Assembly (NCBI GenBank): GCA_018398585.1
Contig: JAGTTD010000011.1
Coordinates: 18,219,346 to 18,283,345, forward strand
Origin: Simmondsia chinensis
Taxonomy: Eukaryota; Streptophyta; Magnoliopsida; Caryophyllales; Simmondsiaceae
Direction of reading: 5' to 3'
Length of the DNA stretch: 64,000 nt
Shown here: piece after piece, positions 1-9,719 of the stretch
Numbering within the stretch: the first letter of the stretch is position 1
How the letters are laid out: every line of letters starts with the position of its first letter
Position numbers and translations under genes: made by a program
The notes under the pieces: generated by a model
What the model saw: the letters and a program-made list of their open reading frames with translations, nothing else
The model's database searches: none
Told to the model about the DNA's origin: nothing

Positions 1-2382
1 CAATTGTAAACCATTATCTAAACCTCCATACAAATACACATAACACTCTATGTCAGCGTGGTGCATCACTTCTTTGCACTTCAGTTTATCCCAATAGAAG
101 CCTAACCCTGTAATCTATAAATCAACATCCCCCATAGGGAGTTCTATCAATCTACTATACTGCTAGACCGGTAATGGAGACCGTGAGGTTACAACAATTG
201 AAACCTCACTCCCACTTGATTTTTAAAACTAGTGGTTCTTGATTAGCTTGCATTTATAACTTGGATTATCTAATAATCCCTTTTAGAATCTCATTCTAAA
301 ATAAACAAAATTAATTAATTTTTTTTTTTTGCTTTATTTAAAAAACACTATCGTCTTTCAACATAGATTATCCCATAATCTACCTTAGAATCTCATTGTA
401 GATTTAACTAATAAAATTAATTAATTAATTTAAATTCAAAATAGTACCATAATTTAGATTATCTAGTAATCTACTTTTAGAGTCCCATTCTAAAAATCAA
501 ATTAATAAAAAATTAATTTTTAATTAAGATAATGCCGAGTTACATGTTAGATTATCTCATAATATATTTTAGAATCTCATTCTAAAATTAAATTATTTAA
601 TAAGAATTAATTTTATTTAAAACAGTAGCGACTTAGAACACAGACTATCCTATAGTCTATTTTATAATCTCATTTAAAAATTAAATTAATTAATAAAAAT
701 TAATTTTAATTAAAATCGTACTATCTTATAATTAAGATTATCTCATAATCTATTTTTAGAATCTCATTCTAAAATTAAATTAGTTAATAAAAATTAATTT
801 TTAATTATTATGTAAACCGGTTCTAATATCTTCACGTCCCAAAAAAAATTTTTTTATTTAGAATTTTTTTTAAATTATTGCTGACGTCGGACATCAGACG
901 CTGACGTTAGCTATCACCAAGTAGTTACTTCAACCTCTGCTGACACCTTTATTTATTTAAATTTTTTTTTAATTAAAATAATTAATTTAAAAAAAAAATA
1001 CTTGAATCTAATCTCATTAGATCAACTTTATCCAATTTTGTAAAATTAATTGAATTTAATCTCATTAGATCAATTTTATTCGAATTAAAAAACATGATTA
1101 TATATGCACAATCTCATCATGCGTATAATATGAATGTAATTTCATGAATTGACAAATATGAATTGACAAATAATTCATTAACTATTTAAACAATTTAAAT
1201 CATTACCTTAAGCGATCTAATTAACTATTAATTAATTAACAATTTAAATAATTCAAATCCTTACTTTAAATAATCTTAATTAACTATTAATTCATTAACG
1301 ATTTAAACAATTTAAATTGTTACTTTAAACAATCATCTGAATTAGCTATTAGTTCATTATCGATTTAAACAATTTAAACCGACACATATATTATTATCAA
1401 TGTCAAATCAAACTGACTTCCCTTCTTAATAAAATCCCTATTTTATTAAATCGCAAAATAAATCTCACTGCACTTCAGACTTAAACCATTTATTCGATAT
1501 TTTCCTAATAGACTGTATTGTTGACAGCAATCCCTCCACTAGATGTCCATGACAAACGATAAGTATAACTACTATCGTTACCCTTCTCATAGCTTCTCCA
1601 TTAGTTACCGACTCGTCCTTCACTGAATAATTCATTTATACTTGAATATATTCATAGTATAAATCCCAAATGTTAAACACTTGGAATACTTTGGCCAAAG
1701 TTTCCAAATTATTCAAATACTTGCAAGTCAACTAAGGGGACATCTGTATCTCATAAGAGATTGCAGATTCCACATTTAATACCTGATCCTTGTCACATTT
1801 CAAGCTGCTACCTAGTTTACATGGGAATTTAGTCATACGTTTAGACCTTACTTATAGTACACCAAAGTAACTAACACTCCATGCACAAGTCCAGAATACT
1901 CTCGAGATTTAGAGTCGTTATTAAAATAGTACAACATAAATCACTCATCTTCGATAGTAGTCTAGAACAAAGTAATCCACATGGTCCCACTCAGTGTGTC
2001 AATCTTATTAAACACACAAACCTAACACTTTTGGATCACCATCCACATGACCAAGACAATTCATCTAAAGTGTCATGTTATAGTTTTAGCATACAAGTGG
2101 TCCAAACTTGTCTTTGACTACAAGTCTTTCAAACAACAATCCATACCATTTGTTCCATGTCTAGCTGTGGGTTAATCTCATATACCACTTAGAACAAACA
2201 TGTAAATTGTAGTATGAGGACTACACCATCTCATAGATGTTACCAAAAAGAAAATTACATGCAGTATATATGCTCACTTACACAAATTTATAGAGGAAAT
2301 GACTAGAAGTTAAATTTTATTTATTAATTAAAATAATACATGCCCAGAATAAATATCAATTTCAAGACACTTGTTCCTAACA
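1..2382 (-). mobile_element. LTR of a long-LTR retrotransposon, family A (minus strand)
   Basis: Read on the minus strand, a terminus of TGTTAGGAACAAG form starts at 2382, and the sequence runs to the left edge of the window without any recognisable pol domain. A related sequence lies at 62511-64000 on the plus strand. The two share several blocks, for example the stretch around 2030-2075 with 62790-62850, and the block around 1560-1620 with 63240-63290, in the same order. This shows that both are copies of one LTR family, well diverged. The LTR would be over 1.4 kb. The other end lies outside the window or is unrecognised, so it is unclear whether this is a solo LTR or one end of an element. 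No gene is seen here; the short frame at 1881-2117 is conserved only as LTR sequence. Confidence 0.6.
263..815. repeat. 93-bp tandem repeat, six copies, carrying small hairpins
   Basis: Units start near 263, 365, 456, 549, 642 and 735, so the spacing is 102, 91, 93, 93 and 93 bp. Each unit holds two inverted repeats with a 3-nt spacer. The first is of the type AGATTAT-CTC-ATAATCT and the second of the type TTTTAGAAT-CTC-ATTCTAAAA (perfect 9-bp arms at 281-301, repeated near 570-590 and 755-775). The remainder of each unit is AT-rich (ATTAATTAATAAAAATTAATT-like). The array sits inside the family A LTR. Confidence 0.85.
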
Positions 2383-2989
2383 CTTTCATCCTATAAATAT
2401 AGCTTAAATTCTTTGACAAAATCATTCAATTCTACAAGCTTTTATTCATTTTAATCTTATATTTTTCTTAAGGTTTTCTTGTGCATCACTAATTCTCATT
2501 ATTGTTGATTACTGAGCTTAATTAGCATATCCTGAGCTTTGGCTAAGCTTAATCTGGTGTCAATTCATTCTTGAAAGAGTGAAGAATTTGAGTGCTTTAA
2601 TTTTTTCATTTCTTTAATTCATTTTATTGTAAAGGTTGGATCCTGAGCTTAGGTTACAAAAGGATCTATTGTAAAAGGTTGGTCTTGAGCCTATGTACAA
2701 AAATACCGATTGTAAAGGTTATATCCTAAGCCTGGTTTTAAGAAGAATCATCAAGCTTAGTAAAAGGCTCAAGTGATGGAGAGTAGTCACTTGAGGAGTG
2801 AACTAACTTCCAATTTGGAAGTGAACCACTATAAAAATTTTTGTGCATCATTTTATTCTTTCCTTTATCTTTTTCATTTCATATTCATTGTCTAGCTTTC
2901 AATTTAATTTTTGGTTCATAAAGTTTTATTTTGCACTTATCATGAAAAATCTAATCCACCCCCCTCTTAGGTTGCTCTTTGGATCTTCA
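2383..2989 (+). mobile_element. LTR fragment of another retrotransposon (plus strand)
   Basis: A TATA-like motif (CTATAAATA near 2391) is followed by an AT-rich leader with imperfect repeats of the type TTGTAAAGGTT-GAGCCT (2630-2740). Near 2955 there is a CCACCCCCCTCTTAGGTTGC stretch of the kind common near the 3' part of plant copia LTRs. The upstream part is cut by the family A LTR at 2382 and the downstream part by the copia LTR at about 2990. No primer-binding site follows it. The assignment rests on composition and motif resemblance only. Confidence 0.4.
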
Positions 2990-3825
2990 GATTTCTATAT
3001 CTGCCCATAATCAACTATTCCGAAAAATTACGTTAATTTGTGAAAACTAGGTTTTATACTATAACAACATCAATGGGTAATGTCTAATGCAATTTATAAT
3101 TATGAAAAGACAAGAACAATATAAGAAAAGTATATTTACTCAATTAATTGAATGATGCTACAATGGTCCCTATATATAGGGAAAAGGAAAATAGCATAAT
3201 TACATAGAAAGTATGATAATGTGAGAAGGGCTATTTACATTTTAGTACCCCAATATTTTGAAAATAATAAAAAGGACCCTAATCTTTTTGAATTATTAAA
3301 AGGACCCTAAGTTTTTATCATATTAATAAAAAGGCTCCTCTCAAGCGTGATGATGTCATTTTTCATCAATAGAGCTAATGTGGCAACTGTTTTTTTTTAT
3401 TAAGGCTACAATAAAATGACCTAAAATACGCTTCAACACTTTTTATTTTACTTTATAAGTATGAAATTCGAGATTTTATGTTATATAGAAGCCATTTATT
3501 TTCGATTAATTTGTTTCAAAATATGGTTATTAAAGGATAGTTTTGTCATTTTATTGTAGCATTAATAAAAATACATCTGTCATGTCAGTTCTATCTTCTA
3601 AAAATGGCATCATTACATTGGAGATGGGCCTTTGTTATTAATGTGACAAAAACCTAGAGGCCTTTTTATTAATACGACAAAAACTTATTGGCATTTTTAA
3701 TAATTCAAAAGGTTAGGGTCCTTTTTATTATTTTTCAGAAATGTCAGGGTACTAAAATGTAAATAACCCATATGAGAATTAGGAAAGATGTTGACATTAT
3801 GAGGTCATACTGTTGTCATCTAATA
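2990..3825 (-). mobile_element. 3' LTR of a Ty1/copia element (minus strand), carrying a MITE
   Basis: After removal of the MITE at 3228-3769, this sequence matches the solo LTR at 45477-45782 over its whole length, including the symmetrical CCCTATATATAGGG promoter-like block near 3170. On the minus strand the LTR begins TATTAGATGACAAC at 3825 and is preceded by a purine-rich tract. The pol remnants of the same element follow at higher coordinates, so this is the 3' LTR. The original LTR would be about 300 bp. Confidence 0.75.
3228..3769. mobile_element. Mutator-like MITE with 9-bp target-site duplication
   Basis: The ends are inverted repeats of GGG(C/T)TATTTACATTTTAGTACCC, and similarity continues inward through AATAATAAAAAGGACCC. 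The element is flanked by ATGTGAGAA (3219-3227) and ATATGAGAA (3770-3778), a 9-bp duplication with one mismatch, as expected for Mutator-superfamily insertion. The related solo LTR at 45477-45782 lacks the insertion and so acts as the empty site. It has no coding capacity. Confidence 0.85.
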
Positions 3826-3842
3826 CGCCCCCTCAATCTAAA
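3826..3842 (-). other. Polypurine tract of the copia element
   Basis: The minus strand reads a GATTGAGGGGGCG purine-rich run directly before the LTR start at 3825, the expected position for plus-strand priming in an LTR retrotransposon. Confidence 0.6.
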
Positions 3843-4292
3843 CAGGGTGGACGCACGTGAAGATTGGCTTTTGTTGTAGAGGAACTTATCCGTGCAGAGG
3901 CCTTTGGTGAAGATGTCGGCAATTTGTTTTGCAGGTAGGTGTGTATTGAACCTAGAGGTCTCTTTTGAGTACTTTCTTTAGTAAATAGTGAAAGTCGACA
4001 TCCACATGTTTACTGAGGTCATTGGAGACAGGGTTAGCTACTAGATATGAGGCAGAGACATTGCCACAGTAGATTATTATGGGGCCAGAGTGTCATAGTC
4101 TAAGGTCATGCATGAGGTAGCGAATCCAATCACTTTTAGCCACAGCTTGGGCAGTAGCACAATATTCAGATTATGTGGTTGATTTAGAGACAGCGGCCTA
4201 CTTTTAAGCTCTCTAAGAGATGAAGTACGGGCAGAGGAAGAGGGCATATGCTGTAGTGGACCGATGAGTGTCAAGGCAGCCGCCTCAATCAG
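3843..4292 (-). pseudogene. Ty1/copia RNase H region (C-terminal part), broken
   Basis: The minus-strand translation in shifted frames shows the copia RNase H signature. A GGCLDTHRSTTAYALFLC segment follows the insertion point at 4292, then an ATAQAVAKSDW-like stretch (about 4120-4170), then the VANPVSNDLSKHVDVDFHY segment that in this family precedes the C-terminus. A stop replaces a tryptophan codon near the start, and further stops and shifts follow. The piece continues the reverse transcriptase fragment at 5100-6021 across the hAT MITE. It is inactive. Confidence 0.7.
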
Positions 4293-5099
4293 TAGGGGTG
4301 AGCAAAAATATATGAATACCTGAAAAACCAAACATAAATTGATTCGAAACATTAGAGTAACTGGCTCAAAAAGATCCGATTGGGGTATACCCGACTCGTT
4401 GAACTATGTATATAGGTTCGGTAACGGATATCATTTTGGAAAATTTTAGGGTATCTGGTCCGACCTGATATTGATTTTATGTATGTTGTCCTAAATAAAT
4501 ATTTATAATTTATTTAGAATGTTGATTATGTTATCTTTATTGAACATTAAGGTTGTAGGTTCAATTTTAAATCCCAATGAACATTTTACAAACTATGCAT
4601 TTTTTTTCCTTTCTTCATTCAATAACGCTTATCCTATTTTTATATTAAAATAAATTAAAGTTTCGGCCATCTATCGCAAAAAAAAAAAAAAAAGGATAAA
4701 AAGGAAAGACTAATAAATTAGTAATAGTTGAGTAATCGAATTGCTTTATTTTTTTTGCTTTGCTCTATCTCTTTGTATAAAATCCTTAAACTTTTATACT
4801 TTTGTGAAGCTTTGATTTATGTGTCATATTCATTTAAGATGGTTTATAACAATTATTTGCATGACCTTTTTTATTTTAAATTATGAAGATCAAGTGGAAT
4901 TGTGTTATAATAATTTTATGGTATATTAACAAATGACTTAATTTTATATTAGAACATAATTGTTTATGTCTTTCATAAAATTGAATTTATAAGAAACTTT
5001 AATTAAATGGGCGGCTATCTGCCCTGATGTGATCCAAACCAATTTTGGGTACCCGATTTTTAGATCACATTATGGGTACCCGACCCATGCTTACCCCTA
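4293..5099. mobile_element. hAT-like MITE with 8-bp target-site duplication
   Basis: The termini are TAGGGGTGAGCA at 4293 and TGCTTACCCCTA ending at 5099, which are inverted repeats with one mismatch. They are flanked by TCAATCAG (4285-4292) and CCAATCAG (5100-5107), an 8-bp duplication with one mismatch, as expected for hAT elements. Internal blocks of the GGGTACCCGACC type near both ends are also typical of plant hAT derivatives. There is no transposase. The element sits inside the copia RNase H domain. Confidence 0.85.
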
Positions 5100-6021
5100 C
5101 CAATCAGCATCAATAAAGACAACAACCATGTTGCAGGAACCAAGAAGGATCGTGAGACTGTGGTCGAGGGTGCTTTTGAGGTAGCGAAAGATGCGTTTCA
5201 CAACCTGCCAGTGACTGGTCATGGGAGAATGTATGAACTGGAAGATAAGATTAACTGCATAACAAATGTCAGGTCTAGTGATCTTTAAGTATTGGAGACC
5301 ACCTACAACACTCCTATATTTAGTGGGACATGTGAGAAGTTCCCCTTCTTTTAGTGTGAGATGCATTCGTGTGAGAGGAGGAGTTTTGACATGCTTGGGA
5401 TCATGCATGTTGAATCGAGTTAAAAGGTCAATAATATACTTGTGTTGCGAGTAAATGAGTCCTTTGAGTCTCGTTTTGCCTCTATGCCTAAGAAGTAGTG
5501 TAATTGTTCAAGGTCCTTCATTGCAAATTGAGAGGAAAGGGTGCGGATGTGGGCATCTAAGGTATGGGGATATGTGCCTATGAGGATAATGTCATCAACA
5601 TACAATAGGAGGCAAATAGTGGTCATAGGCGTGCAGTGAAAAAAATGGAAGGGGTCAGCCTAAACTACAAGTGAAGCCTATGCTTAAGAGGAAGGTGCTG
5701 AATCGTTGAAACCAAGCTCTGGGCGCTTGTTTTAGATCATAGAGGCCTTTCTAAGGCAACACACATGACTCGGGAACTTAGGGTGGATGAAACCTTGAGA
5801 CTATTGCATGTAAACCTCTTCCTGTAAATTACCATGTAAGAAAGCATTTTTTTCATTAAGTTGCCTGATGGGTCTAGCGTTAGTAATGGCAAGTGATAGA
5901 ATAAATCGGATGGTTGAGGATATGACAACCTGACTAAAAGTTTCTTTGTGGTCAAGGCCTTCATGTTGGTGAAAACCTTGAGTAGCCAAACAAGCTTTGA
6001 ATTGATAAACTGAACCACCTA
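5100..6021 (-). pseudogene. Ty1/copia reverse transcriptase fragment
   Basis: The minus-strand frames contain copia reverse transcriptase in order. A KA(C)LATQGF block lies at about 5960-6005, followed by LNEKNAFLHGNLQEEVYMQ. The catalytic LLLYVDDIILIG (YVDD box) lies at about 5575-5620, then FAMKDLEQLHYFLGIEAKRD at about 5470-5530. A YLKITRPDICYAVN segment (about 5240-5290) leads into RNase H. At least two frameshifts break the frame. At 6021 the reading is cut by the Athila-like element and resumes at 17834. Confidence 0.85.
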
Positions 6022-7478
6022 TGATGTCATTTTTAAAACCGTTTACTTGCAAGCGTACGAGATCGTCGTAGCTTTGTCGGGTATACGGGTCGTATTCACA
6101 GGGAATCGTGTTAAGTTAGATTTATTGATCAACGAGCGGTTTGAATTTTTGGTTTTTTTGTTGTTTAAATAAGTTGCTAGCTAAATTACTAAAATATATA
6201 AAGTGAATGAGACAATTCGATTGAGGTTAGTTTAGGGAGTGAATTTAAGGTAGTTTAACACGTATCCTATCATTATATTCTACTCAGGACGATGATTTGA
6301 AGGACTTAGGCTACAAGCTCTAATTCTGGGTTATTATATAAATTAGGGCTTAGAGTAATGAACTAGTCTAAAGGCATAACCTATCTTAGCACCCTAGATG
6401 TAGCATAGGTTATCTCATTAGCACTACTTAATTCATTTGTTACTCCTAATTCAATATTAACTTATATAAAAGATTGGGTTCAGGGTTGGATACAACCTCA
6501 ACCCTAACCACGCGTGAATTCCTGTTATGTTATGGTCTAGGCTACAAGCACAAGACTAATCGCTGCAAAGTTGGAGACCCAGTCATGGCAATAAGCACAC
6601 ATACAAAGAATATCCAACAATCATGAAAAACCCCCCACCGGGGTGCGAATATAACATAACTAAATCAATCATCAAAAGTATAATATAAATCTCGGATACG
6701 GGAGGCTACCCGCCCTTCATCCTTAAACTAAGAAAGTTTACTCCTGCATGGGAGTTTTACACATCCTTAAATTTATATAAAAGAAGATATTGTGCGTAAA
6801 ATAAATAAAAGAGTAAACTTCCTCAATCTTCATGTCGATGCCAATTCGAGCCTGAATTCTCCCAGTATTCCAACCGCTTGCGCTTCAGCTTTTGAGAACC
6901 TGTAGATCTCGTAGCGGCTTCGGGTTTGAGAGAAAGGGAAGGACGTGCGGCCAGAAAAGCGTAACAAAGGCTGACTTCCCCTTCTCTATTTATAGGCGCA
7001 GGGGTAGTTAGGGTTCCGTACGGAACCATCCCGATCGATCGGGAATAATACCCGATCGATTGGCCATCCGATCGATCGGCTAAAATCATTGATCGATCGG
7101 TGAGCTCACACAAAGCTCCCGATCAATCGGTGCTTTTGGCCGATCGATCGGCAAGCCCTCAGTTAGTTTCCCTAACCGGGAGTTGTTGATCAATCGGTTC
7201 TTTGAGCCCCTTTTCTTGATTAAGCATCGAAGAGCTATGGAATGTACTCGGTTCACCAAATTATGATCCAATGGGTCTTTTTTTTGCATAAGTGGTTGGG
7301 TTTCTCCAATCAGTCTTCAAAAGTGCCTCAATAATGCTTGATTTTGCCAGAATTCTTCTTTCGTCCGCTTTGATGTGTTCCACATGAAAATGTACCTGAA
7401 TAACAACCAAACACACATGTAGGCCGAATATATGACAAAAATGGGAAATAAAATATGTAAAAATCATGCGTATTAACA
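6022..7478 (-). repeat. 3' LTR of the Athila-like element
   Basis: It is collinear with 16382-17833 apart from small indels. One difference is an 11-14 bp gap near the low-coordinate end; another is a GATCGATCGG unit present here near 7065 but missing in the other LTR. On the minus strand it starts TGTTAATACGCATG at 7478, right after a GTTTGGGGA polypurine tract, and ends at 6022. Confidence 0.85.
6985..7200 (-). promoter_or_regulatory. TATA box with upstream cluster of GATCGATCGG palindromes in the LTR
   Basis: On the minus strand TATAAATAGAG (about 6985-6995) is preceded, within about 30-200 bp, by seven copies or near copies of the palindromic core GATCGATC with a trailing GG (7031-7200). 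The same arrangement, with six copies, lies at about 17362-17545 in the other LTR, where the TATA motif has lost one base. The position in the first third of the LTR fits the U3 promoter. That the palindromes are activator sites is inference. Confidence 0.55.
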
Positions 7479-8975
7479 TCCCCAAACTCACACATTGCTT
7501 GTCCTCAAGCAAGATTCTATGTAAACTAGCTACTGGTGGAAAAATCGAGTCAGGCATTTAACCGCAAAGGTCACTTGTGAAAATTATTGTTTGACCAAAC
7601 TAGAGAGTAGCGAATCCTTATGTGACGTTATTATTGCACTAGTTCTGACTTAAGTCTCCATTATTAAGGTCTTTTTACTAGTGAGTGATCTTAGAACTTC
7701 TCTCCCCTTCTTCTTACTTCTAAACCCTCTGACTTAAAGAAGAAATAAAGGTAATAAGTAAAGGAACAAATCACCCTAACCCTTCACCACTAATCAATAG
7801 TGAAATCAAAGGGCTTCTCTTTTCTCTCTTGTTTTCCCCTTTCTTTTTTTTTTTGGTTAGGTGTGTCTCCCTCAGACCCATGTAACGAGTTTTCGACCGG
7901 CAGCTCCAGATCCAGTTGGTTCAAGGTACCAGGTTTTAAGAGACCCCTACGGACCTAATAGCTCGAGTCTGAAGGATCCACAACCTAACTTGTTAGCACA
8001 TACCTTTTTTTTTAGTGCTTATTTTGGTAACTACAAGATTGATTCTTCTTAAGCTTTCCCTGTAGCCCATGGAGCGAGCTTTCGACCGGCAGCTTCCGAC
8101 CCAGTTGGCTCAAGGTACCAGGCTTTAAGACACCCCTACGGGCTTACTTGCTCTAGACACAGGGGCTACAAGAACCAATCGGTCACCTTTTGTTTTTCTC
8201 TCTTTTTTTTAAAGGGTTATCTAAGATAAGGGAATGTACAATTGATTTCAACATTGTTAGGAGTAGAAAGTGGATTCCTATTCCTAAAATTATTACCATT
8301 AGTTCGACCCAAACAGTAGGATATGTCATAAGATTAAGGGTAAAAAGTAATAATCTCACTAACTAGTTAAAAGACAAAAATATGGATTCAAAAGTCTGAT
8401 CCAGCAATAATCTCGTCTCATAATTATTCTAATCATCAAAGTACATCACAGAACTGGGCTACGATAATGGTCATAAACAACCTCATACTCATTTATGCCT
8501 TCCAAAAAAAAAATGCAGTTAATTTATGCCAAATTAAGCTTAAAAGACAAACAAAGTTGACTTTTATCTACCATCCGCAAACTCAAACCGTGCATTGTCC
8601 TCAATGCACCATAATTAAAATAGAGGCAAGGAAAGGAGAGAGACGACCTGAGATTATGAATGGGCAGCCACATATGTCGAGCGAATCCCAAAAGTTGAAG
8701 ACAGACAAAAGCAAGTTACAACAAAAAAAATTAAAAAACAGAGAAGACTGTGGACTAAAATAGTCTGTAACGTATGGCGGGACGTGGCCGGGATCATCAG
8801 AACCAGGTGGCGTGTGTGGGTGTCCCTCAGGCGTGATGCTCGGGCAGGAGCAGCGGCCCGGGACGGGGCATCCTCCATGTCTGACTCCTCGCCTCGCGCA
8901 TCGGCCGGGGCAAGCGAAAGGAAGGTTCGACGATGCTGGGTGGGATCAAAGTGGCGGAGCGGTGCGCAAGCTCGG
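7479..8975 (-). other. Non-coding 3' region of the Athila-like element with a duplicated block
   Basis: No supported gene lies here. A polypurine tract (minus GTTTGGGGA, 7479-7487) abuts the LTR. A block of about 100 bp occurs twice in direct orientation (7868-7968 and 8057-8158). Both copies share TTTCGACCGGCAGCT, CAAGGTACCAGG and ACCCCTACGG, and they are about 190 bp apart. The 8654-8975 part is GC-richer and may be the frameshifted continuation of the extra open frame upstream on this strand. Confidence 0.5.
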
Positions 8976-9719
8976 TCAGGAGTGATCGGTATGCGCACCC
9001 AAGCATGCCATACAAGCCTCGTGATTAAACGAAGGAAAGTACAGAGCACCGCCGCCAACAGAGAAGCGTTGAAGCCTGTGGCGGACAACGGTAAAACTCT
9101 GTAGGTAAGTGGCCCCCACATCCACCCATGCACGCCGATAGAACTTCCAAAGAAGATCTAGAATAGGGCCGGTACGCTCCTGGGCATGACCGGTGGGCCA
9201 TAGATTAGCCTTAATAATGGTGTCCAGAAGCCACATATGCGACGGAAGGGCGGAGCGGAACGTTGTGGATGGTCGATCTCTCGCGCATTGGCCGCCACAT
9301 AACTCAGCGATAATGTCCATGGCCTTTGGTGGGTTAACAGGCGGGTGCCAAACAGAATTGTCAACATATAAGGGATAACCTATAGCCTCGGTGACATCCG
9401 TGGCATCAAATCGGATGGTTTTGCCATGAATAGTGATGTCACCATAGGTCCGACCCCCCACTTGTTGGAGAGCATAGGAGGAATAAAATTCCCGCACTAA
9501 AGAAGGGAAAACAGCGTCTTCCTCCAGCTCTCTACCAAGAAGGTAGGTAAGATTTCTATGTTGGCAAAAGAGAATGGCCCAAGCGCCCTCCCTCTCATCT
9601 TTAAGATCCTCACCAAACATCGTCTCCCCAGACATAGGGGCAGCACTGACTCGAGCAAGAACGTCGGGCTGTTGGGAGCTGCTGCCCTCCTCAGTGCAAC
9701 TCGGCTTGGCACGCGGCAT
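8976..9719 (-). CDS. Extra open frame in env position: plant-retrotransposon 'putative plant transposon protein' type
   Basis: An uninterrupted frame of 247 codons lies between integrase and the 3' LTR. It begins MPRAKPSCTEEGSSSQ. The middle shows the pattern I know from an uncharacterised domain common in plant gypsy elements. A FCQHRNLTYLLGRELEEDA segment (about residues 50-70) leads to VFPSLVREFYSSY, then to IRFDATDVTEAIGYPL (about 100-117), and to a later IIKANLWPTGHAQERTGPIL segment followed by VDVGATYL. There is no signal peptide or membrane segment, so it is not an obvious envelope protein despite its position. The frame ends early near residue 247 compared with such proteins, and a frameshift near 8985 is likely. 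The function is unknown. Confidence 0.65.
   Translation of the reverse strand: MPRAKPSCTEEGSSSQQPDVLARVSAAPMSGETMFGEDLKDEREGAWAILFCQHRNLTYLLGRELEEDAVFPSLVREFYSSYALQQVGGRTYGDITIHGKTIRFDATDVTEAIGYPLYVDNSVWHPPVNPPKAMDIIAELCGGQCARDRPSTTFRSALPSHMWLLDTIIKANLWPTGHAQERTGPILDLLWKFYRRAWVDVGATYLQSFTVVRHRLQRFSVGGGALYFPSFNHEACMACLGAHTDHS

Noticed and set aside
263..815. CRISPR-like repeat array
   Set aside because: Whole 93-bp units repeat without unique spacers. It lies in an LTR of a plant genome.
7086..7289. Small protein with repeated PIDR motif (also 17442-17645 and 10462-10707)
   Set aside because: The peptide pattern is only the translation of the GATCGATCGG DNA motif inside LTR and untranslated sequence.
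8784..9104. Plus-strand 106-codon frame
   Set aside because: It is antisense to the GC-rich end of the extra open frame of the Athila-like element, with no domain signal.
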